NCBI RefSeq assembly: GCF_002422095.1 | Contig: NZ_DITB01000087.1 | Coordinates: 1 to 36,566 of the forward strand | Length of the DNA stretch: 36,566 nt | Reading direction: 5' to 3' | From: Flavobacterium sp. UBA6195 | Lineage (GTDB): Bacteria > Bacteroidota > Bacteroidia > Flavobacteriales > Flavobacteriaceae | Shown: piece after piece, positions 32,433 through 36,566 of the stretch | How the letters are laid out: each line of letters begins with the position of its first letter | Position numbering within the stretch: position 1 is the first letter of the stretch | Program-made: the position numbers and the translations under genes | Notes under the pieces: model-generated | Database searches by the model: none | The model's input: only the letters and a program-made list of their open reading frames with translations | Told to the model about the DNA's origin: nothing

Positions 32433-32465
32433 ACTAATCACTAATCACTAATTACTAATAACTAA
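32433..32465 (+). repeat. Short tandem heptamer repeat, lpxC/fabZ-lpxA spacer
   Basis: Units ACTAATC, ACTAATC, ACTAATT, ACTAATA and ACTAAAA follow in tandem. An upstream ATTAGT can pair with ACTAAT to form a weak hairpin. Similar words occur in the efp-lpxD2 spacer (33887-33950), suggesting a family of small intergenic elements. Confidence 0.6.
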
Positions 32466-32472
32466 AAGATAT

Positions 32473-33258
32473 ATGAATCAACCATTAGCTTATGTGCACC
32501 CAGGTGCCAAAATAGCAAGAAACGTAGTAATTGATCCTTTTACTACTATTCATAACAATGTTGAAATAGGAGAAGGAACTTGGATTGGTTCAAATGTAAC
32601 CATAATGGAAGGGGCACGTATTGGTAAAAATTGCAATATTTTTCCAGGAGCTGTAATCTCAGCGGTTCCACAAGATTTAAAATTTGGTGGTGAAGACTCA
32701 TTAGCTGTTATTGGCGATAATACAACTGTAAGAGAATGTGTAACAATTAATAGAGGAACAGTAGCCTCAGGTCAAACGGTAATTGGTAAAAATTGTTTGA
32801 TTATGGCAACTGCTCACATTGCACATGATTGTCATATTGGTGATAATGCAATTATCGTAAATGGTGTTGCTTTAGCTGGACACGTTACGGTTGGTAATTT
32901 TGCTATCATAGGAGGTTTAGCAGCAGTACACCAATTTATTTCTATTGGAGACCATGCTATGATTTCTGGCGGTTCTTTGGTTCGTAAAGATGTTCCTCCT
33001 TACACAAAAGCTGCAAAAGAACCACTTTCATATGTAGGAATCAATTCTGTTGGTTTAAGAAGAAGAGGTTTTACAACTGAAAAAATTAGAGAGATTCAGG
33101 ATATATATAGAATTTTATATCAAAAAAACTACAATACTTCTCAAGCAGTAAGTATTATTGAAGCTGAAATGGAGGCAACTCCAGAGCGCGATGAAATTCT
33201 AGATTTCATCAAAAATTCTTCTCGAGGAATCATGAAAGGTTATACAAGTTCAATTTAA
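32473..33258 (+). CDS. lpxA: UDP-N-acetylglucosamine acyltransferase
   Basis: LpxA transfers a 3-hydroxyacyl chain from ACP to UDP-GlcNAc, the first lipid A step. The 261-residue protein is a left-handed beta helix (hexapeptides such as IGEGTWIGSNVTIMEG), with AVPQDLKFGGEDS, RECVTINRGT, the catalytic histidine in AHIAHDC (His118, matching E. coli His125), ALAGHVTVGNFAIIGGLAAVHQF and a C-terminal helical region from GLRRRGFTTEKI. All key residues are intact. It is separated from lpxC/fabZ by an 88-bp spacer holding heptamer repeats, and followed by efp. Confidence 0.97.
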   Translation: MNQPLAYVHPGAKIARNVVIDPFTTIHNNVEIGEGTWIGSNVTIMEGARIGKNCNIFPGAVISAVPQDLKFGGEDSLAVIGDNTTVRECVTINRGTVASGQTVIGKNCLIMATAHIAHDCHIGDNAIIVNGVALAGHVTVGNFAIIGGLAAVHQFISIGDHAMISGGSLVRKDVPPYTKAAKEPLSYVGINSVGLRRRGFTTEKIREIQDIYRILYQKNYNTSQAVSIIEAEMEATPERDEILDFIKNSSRGIMKGYTSSI

Positions 33259-33297
33259 GATTTAAAAATTAGTTAATAAACATCAAATACAAACAAA

Positions 33298-33864
33298 ATG
33301 GCAAGTACATCAGATATTAGAAACGGATTATGTATCAAATACAATAACGATATTTATAAAATCATCGAGTTTCTTCACGTTAAACCAGGTAAAGGACCAG
33401 CTTTCGTAAGAACAAAATTAAAATCGTTAACAAACGGAAAAGTATTAGATAACACATTTTCTGCTGGACACAAAATTGATGAAGTACGTGTTGAAACACA
33501 TACATTTCAATATTTATATGCTGAAGGGGATCAATTTCACTTCATGAATAACGAATCATTTGAGCAAATTACATTAGACAAAAAAGTATTAGATGCTCCA
33601 GATTTATTAAAAGAAGGAACTAATGTAATGATTCAAATCAACGCTGAAACAGAAGCGCCTTTATCAGTAGATATGCCAGCTTCTATCGTTTTAGAAGTGA
33701 CTTATGCTGAGCCAGGAGTTAAAGGAAATACAGCTACTAATGCTACAAAACCTGCAACTGTTGAAACAGGAGCTACAGTAAACGTTCCGTTGTTTATCAA
33801 TGAAGGTGATAAAATCAAAATTGATACAGCAACTGGAAACTACATGGAAAGAGTAAAAGAATAA
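33298..33864 (+). CDS. efp: Translation elongation factor P
   Basis: EF-P relieves ribosome stalling at polyproline. The 188-residue protein has the three-domain EF-P layout: the KOW-like N domain with loop HVKPGKGPAFVRTK, whose tip Lys32 is the usual modification site, the OB domain, and a C-terminal signature GDKIKIDTATGNYMERV. No epmA/epmB, earP or ymfI-type gene is in the window, so the modification, if any, is unknown; a deoxyhypusine-synthase-like gene is present at 19479. It lies 39 bp after lpxA and ends at a long hairpin terminator. Confidence 0.97.
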   Translation: MASTSDIRNGLCIKYNNDIYKIIEFLHVKPGKGPAFVRTKLKSLTNGKVLDNTFSAGHKIDEVRVETHTFQYLYAEGDQFHFMNNESFEQITLDKKVLDAPDLLKEGTNVMIQINAETEAPLSVDMPASIVLEVTYAEPGVKGNTATNATKPATVETGATVNVPLFINEGDKIKIDTATGNYMERVKE

Positions 33865-33880
33865 TTAAAAGTAAAAAGTG

Positions 33881-33925
33881 AAGAGTAATTAGTAATTAAC
33901 CAAAGAACTAATTACTCTTTTTATT
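33881..33925 (+). terminator. Terminator-like hairpin after efp
   Basis: A perfect 13-bp stem, AAGAGTAATTAGT (33881-33893) with ACTAATTACTCTT (33907-33919), loop of 13 nt, followed by a T-rich run. The stem uses the same ACTAAT words as the lpxC/fabZ-lpxA spacer. The AT-rich stem suggests partial termination. Confidence 0.65.
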
Positions 33926-33963
33926 TTACTTATCACTAATTGCTATCCATTAATCAATATTAA

Positions 33964-34905
33964 ATGAAATTTCCAAAAGTTTATCCTCTAAAAGATATTG
34001 CCCAAATTATCAATTGTAATTTTGTGGGTGATGCTGATTTTCCTGTTCACGGTATGAATGAAATTCATGTGGTGGAGCCAGGAGATATTGTATTTGTAGA
34101 TCATCCTAAATATTATGACAAAGCACTTCAATCGGCTGCAACTATTATTTTAATTAATAAAGAAGTGGCATGTCCAGAAGGAAAAGCGTTGTTGATTTCT
34201 GATGATCCTTTTAGAGATTTTAATAAACTTACGAAACATTTCAGACCTTTTCAAGCATCAAATAGTGCTATTTCTGATTCTGCTAAAATAGGAGAAGGAA
34301 CGGTTATTCAACCCAATTGTTTCATTGGACACAATGTTCAAATTGGTAAAAATTGTTTGATTCATGCCAATGTTACGATTTACGATAACACCGTAATTGG
34401 TGATAACGTAATGATTCATGCTGGAACCATTTTAGGAGCTGATGCTTTCTATTATAAAAAACGTCCAGAAGGTTTTGACCAATTGTTATCAGGTGGGCGA
34501 GTAGTTATTGAAGATAATGTGGGAATAGGTGCTTTATGTACGATTGATAAAGGAGTTACAGGCGATACTACTATTGGAGCTGGAACTAAAATAGACAATC
34601 AAGTGCATGTAGGTCACGATACTGTAATTGGTAAAAAATGTTTGATTGCTTCACAAACTGGAATTGCAGGTTGTGTGGTTATCGAAGATGAAGTTACCCT
34701 TTGGGGACAAGTTGGAACTACAAGCGGAATTATTATTGGTTCAAAAGCTGTTGTTATGGGACAAACCGGAGTTACCAAATCAATTGAAGGAGGAAAAACA
34801 TATTTTGGAACTCCAATTGAAGAATCTCGTGAGAAATTAAAACAATTGGCCAACGTAAAACGTATTCCAGAAATTATTGAAAAATTAAAACAAAATGACA
34901 AATAA
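33964..34905 (+). CDS. LpxD-like N-acyltransferase, second copy
   Basis: This 313-residue protein shares the LpxD plan: an N-terminal uridine-binding-like domain (VEPGDIVFVDHPKYYDKAL) and a hexapeptide beta helix. A histidine in NQVHVGHDTVIG (His218) matches the LpxD catalytic position. It differs from the first copy at the acyl/sugar pocket: GADAFYYKKRPEG replaces GSDGFGFAPQEDG, and CTIDKGVTGDTTI replaces CSTIDRATLGSTII. The gene is in the same place in other flavobacteria and usually carries the LpxD label. It may act on another nucleotide sugar or acyl chain. It overlaps the NTF2-like gene by 11 nt. Confidence 0.85.
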   Translation: MKFPKVYPLKDIAQIINCNFVGDADFPVHGMNEIHVVEPGDIVFVDHPKYYDKALQSAATIILINKEVACPEGKALLISDDPFRDFNKLTKHFRPFQASNSAISDSAKIGEGTVIQPNCFIGHNVQIGKNCLIHANVTIYDNTVIGDNVMIHAGTILGADAFYYKKRPEGFDQLLSGGRVVIEDNVGIGALCTIDKGVTGDTTIGAGTKIDNQVHVGHDTVIGKKCLIASQTGIAGCVVIEDEVTLWGQVGTTSGIIIGSKAVVMGQTGVTKSIEGGKTYFGTPIEESREKLKQLANVKRIPEIIEKLKQNDK

Positions 34906-35257
34906 AGAAAAAATCGAATTTTTGTATAAAGAAGACGGTATTCGAAATGAAGTTTTTTTAAATGAACTTTTACAAGATGATTTTGTTTTAGATTGGGATA
35001 GTTCTCAAGGTAATGTTAAGATGAATAAACAGGATATTGTTAATCTAGCAAATGAGCTGAAACAAAATTATGTTGATTCTTATATGGAAATTTCACATAT
35101 TATCGAGGAAAACAATCAATTTGTAGTGAAATACAATCATAAAGTTACTACTATAGAAAATCCAAAAGAGTTTATTCTTATTGCAAAATTTGTTGTTATT
35201 TGGGAATTTGACGGCAATAAAATTGTAAAAGGATACCAAATTAGCAAACCTAACTAA
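34895..35257 (+). CDS. NTF2-like / SnoaL-type protein
   Basis: This 120-residue protein has the helix-sheet pattern of the NTF2-like superfamily: EKIEFLYKEDGIRNEVFLNELLQ, DDFVLDWDSSQG, IVNLANELKQNYVDSYMEIS, then strands FVVKYNHKVTT and FILIAKFVVIWEFDGNKIVKGYQI. The family includes small enzymes and ligand-binding proteins; no catalytic residues can be assigned. It overlaps the upstream LpxD-like gene by 11 nt, so it is translated with it, and a functional link is possible. Confidence 0.78.
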   Translation: MTNKEKIEFLYKEDGIRNEVFLNELLQDDFVLDWDSSQGNVKMNKQDIVNLANELKQNYVDSYMEISHIIEENNQFVVKYNHKVTTIENPKEFILIAKFVVIWEFDGNKIVKGYQISKPN

Positions 35258-35298
35258 AAAAATACTATTAAAATTTCGTGATTAATTGGTAAAAAACT

Positions 35299-35306
35299 TA
35301 CTTTTG
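35299..35306 (+). promoter_or_regulatory. -7 box of sucD
   Basis: TACTTTTG matches TAnnTTTG with TTTC 21 bp upstream; the predicted start near 35312 gives a leader of about 30 nt. Confidence 0.6.
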
Positions 35307-35341
35307 CATCACAAATTTAAACACAATTTAATTCATATATC

Positions 35342-36214
35342 ATGAGCGTTTTAGTAAATAAAAATTCAAAAATAATTGTTCAAGGATTTACAGGTAGCGA
35401 AGGAACTTTCCACGCTTCACAAATGATTGAATACGGAACAAATGTTGTAGGTGGTGTAACTCCAGGAAAAGGAGGAACTATGCATTTAGACCGTCCTGTT
35501 TTCAACACAGTTAAAGATGCTGTTGAAAAAGCAGGAGCAGATACTTCAATTATCTTCGTTCCGCCTGCATTTGCTGCGGATGCAATTATGGAAGCTGCTG
35601 AGGCTGGTATCAAAGTAATCATTTGTATTACTGAAGGTATTCCAGTTGCAGATATGATTAAAGCGTATGATTATATTAAAGGAAAAGATTGCCGTTTAGT
35701 TGGTCCTAACTGTCCTGGTGTAATTACTCCAGAAGAAGCTAAAGTAGGTATTATGCCTGGTTTCGTTTTCAAAAAAGGAACAGTTGGTATCGTATCTAAA
35801 TCAGGTACTTTAACATATGAAGCTGCTGACCAAGTTGTAAAACAAGGTTTAGGAATTACTACAGCTATCGGAATTGGTGGTGACCCAATTATTGGAACAA
35901 CTACTAAAGAAGCGGTTGAATTATTAATGAATGACCCAGAAACTGAAATTATCATCATGATTGGTGAAATCGGAGGTCAATTAGAAGCTGATGCTGCTCG
36001 TTGGATTAAAGCTGACGGAAATCGTAAACCAGTTGTTGGATTCATCGCAGGTGAAACAGCTCCAAAAGGAAGAACAATGGGTCATGCAGGTGCAATCGTT
36101 GGTGGTGCTGATGATACAGCAGAAGCTAAAAAACGCATCATGAGAGAAAACGGAATTCACGTTGTAGATTCTCCAGCTGAGATTGGTAAAAAAGTAAAAG
36201 AAGTATTAGGATAA
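35342..36214 (+). CDS. sucD: Succinate-CoA ligase alpha subunit
   Basis: SucD, with SucC, makes succinate and ATP/GTP from succinyl-CoA in the TCA cycle. The 290-residue protein has the CoA-binding Rossmann start KIIVQGFTGSEGTFHASQM, VGGVTPGKGG, CITEGIPVADM, LVGPNCPGVI and the phosphohistidine loop GHAGAIVGG (His248, equivalent to E. coli His246). The length is normal. sucC is not adjacent, which is common in Bacteroidetes. It has its own promoter and a strong terminator. Confidence 0.97.
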   Translation: MSVLVNKNSKIIVQGFTGSEGTFHASQMIEYGTNVVGGVTPGKGGTMHLDRPVFNTVKDAVEKAGADTSIIFVPPAFAADAIMEAAEAGIKVIICITEGIPVADMIKAYDYIKGKDCRLVGPNCPGVITPEEAKVGIMPGFVFKKGTVGIVSKSGTLTYEAADQVVKQGLGITTAIGIGGDPIIGTTTKEAVELLMNDPETEIIIMIGEIGGQLEADAARWIKADGNRKPVVGFIAGETAPKGRTMGHAGAIVGGADDTAEAKKRIMRENGIHVVDSPAEIGKKVKEVLG

Positions 36215-36232
36215 CATATTTATTATTATAAA

Positions 36233-36264
36233 AAAAACCTGACTAAATTTAGTCAGGTTTTTTT
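36233..36264. terminator. Bidirectional terminator, sucD / outer-membrane protein
   Basis: A perfect palindrome AAAACCTGACTAAA / TTTAGTCAGGTTTT (36234-36261) flanked by A and T runs. It can terminate both sucD and the converging partial gene. Confidence 0.9.
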
Positions 36265-36276
36265 TATAATAATATC

Positions 36277-36566
36277 TTAATCAAATTTATATCTAATTCC
36301 TAATGCAATATCGGGTCCAAAACCATCTCTGAAATCAGAATAATCTCCTCCAAAGTAAATTTCAGGTCTGAAATCTAATGAAAGTTGAATAGGGGCTTCA
36401 CTAAAATTATATTCTATACCTATGTCACCTGCAGCTAATACAAAACTACCATTATCTTTTATTCCAGAGTTATTGTAGTTCCAACTACCAATACCTGCAC
36501 CTGCACCTGCATACCAATTAAAACCTCCATCAATATTCCATACCCATTGATAAAGTCCCACTAATT
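36277..36566 (-). CDS. Outer-membrane beta-barrel protein, C-terminal part
   Basis: The last 96 or so codons of a gene entering from the right edge; the frame stays open to the last base, so the start is outside. Alternating aromatic strands and glycine turns (GLYQWVWN, FNWYAGAGAGIGSWNY, GDIGIEYNF, IQLSLDFRPEIYF, DIALGIRYKFD) and the terminal phenylalanine-containing strand are typical of small OmpW/OmpA-like eight-stranded barrels inserted by BamA. An apparent GTG start at 36561 is only an internal valine. The specific function is unknown. Confidence 0.8.
   Translation of the reverse strand, partial: LVGLYQWVWNIDGGFNWYAGAGAGIGSWNYNNSGIKDNGSFVLAAGDIGIEYNFSEAPIQLSLDFRPEIYFGGDYSDFRDGFGPDIALGIRYKFD

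Overview
The window is AT-rich chromosomal DNA from a member of the Bacteroidota, almost certainly a Flavobacteriaceae bacterium close to Flavobacterium. The evidence is the PglZ-domain response regulator PorX (type IX secretion), a fused LpxC/FabZ, a DUF3822 gene upstream of rsmD, a secreted adhesin-like protein, and many promoters with the Bacteroidetes -7 box TAnnTTTG (often with TTTG/TTG 17-21 bp upstream) in place of sigma70 boxes. I see no prophage, insertion sequence or CRISPR array; this is mostly core genome.

Layout. 1-2703 (minus): a large secreted adhesin-like protein, cut by the window edge, behind a small secreted protein. 2968-6435 (plus): a polyphosphate operon (SixA-like phosphatase, Ppk1, short Ppx). 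6452-8632 (minus): dnaX, read through an A10 slippery tract, then a small conserved protein. 8761-9076: RNase P RNA. 9096-11234 (minus): rsmD, a DUF3822 gene and a membrane protein, overlapping one another. 11357-13938 (plus): RecD-like helicase, a small membrane protein, kdsB. 13943-15309 (minus): K+-channel-like protein and a spermidine-synthase-fold protein. 15366-15920: PlsC-type acyltransferase. 15954-17872: an XRE regulator and a divergent M14 peptidase separated by six copies of a TTTACA-N2-TGTAAA dyad. 17930-18959: Lrp/AsnC regulator and a frameshifted DinB-family gene. 18999-21874 (minus): an acidic protein, then a polyamine pair (deoxyhypusine-synthase-like protein and arginine decarboxylase) behind a roughly 240-nt leader. 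22173-24501: aroB and divergent proline dehydrogenase. 24594-24671: tRNA-Val(UAC). 24755-28515 (minus): small membrane protein, alanine dehydrogenase, tsaE, porX. 28648-36214 (plus): HD-domain protein, then lpxD, lpxC/fabZ, lpxA, efp, a second lpxD-like gene, an NTF2-like gene and sucD. 36277-36566 (minus): the C-terminal end of an outer-membrane beta-barrel protein.

How the genes fit together. kdsB, the lpx cluster and possibly the acyltransferase serve the outer membrane and lipid A. PorX regulates the secretion system that probably exports the adhesin-like protein. SixA, Ppk and Ppx form one translationally linked polyphosphate unit. ald and the proline dehydrogenase are amino-acid catabolic genes.

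The most notable signals are the dnaX slippery tract, which would give both gamma (357 aa) and tau (587 aa), and the six-site operator array around the XRE regulator and the peptidase. Next come the near-leaderless transcript with overlapping small ORFs upstream of the arginine decarboxylase gene, and the pairing of a deoxyhypusine-synthase-like enzyme with arginine decarboxylase without agmatinase.
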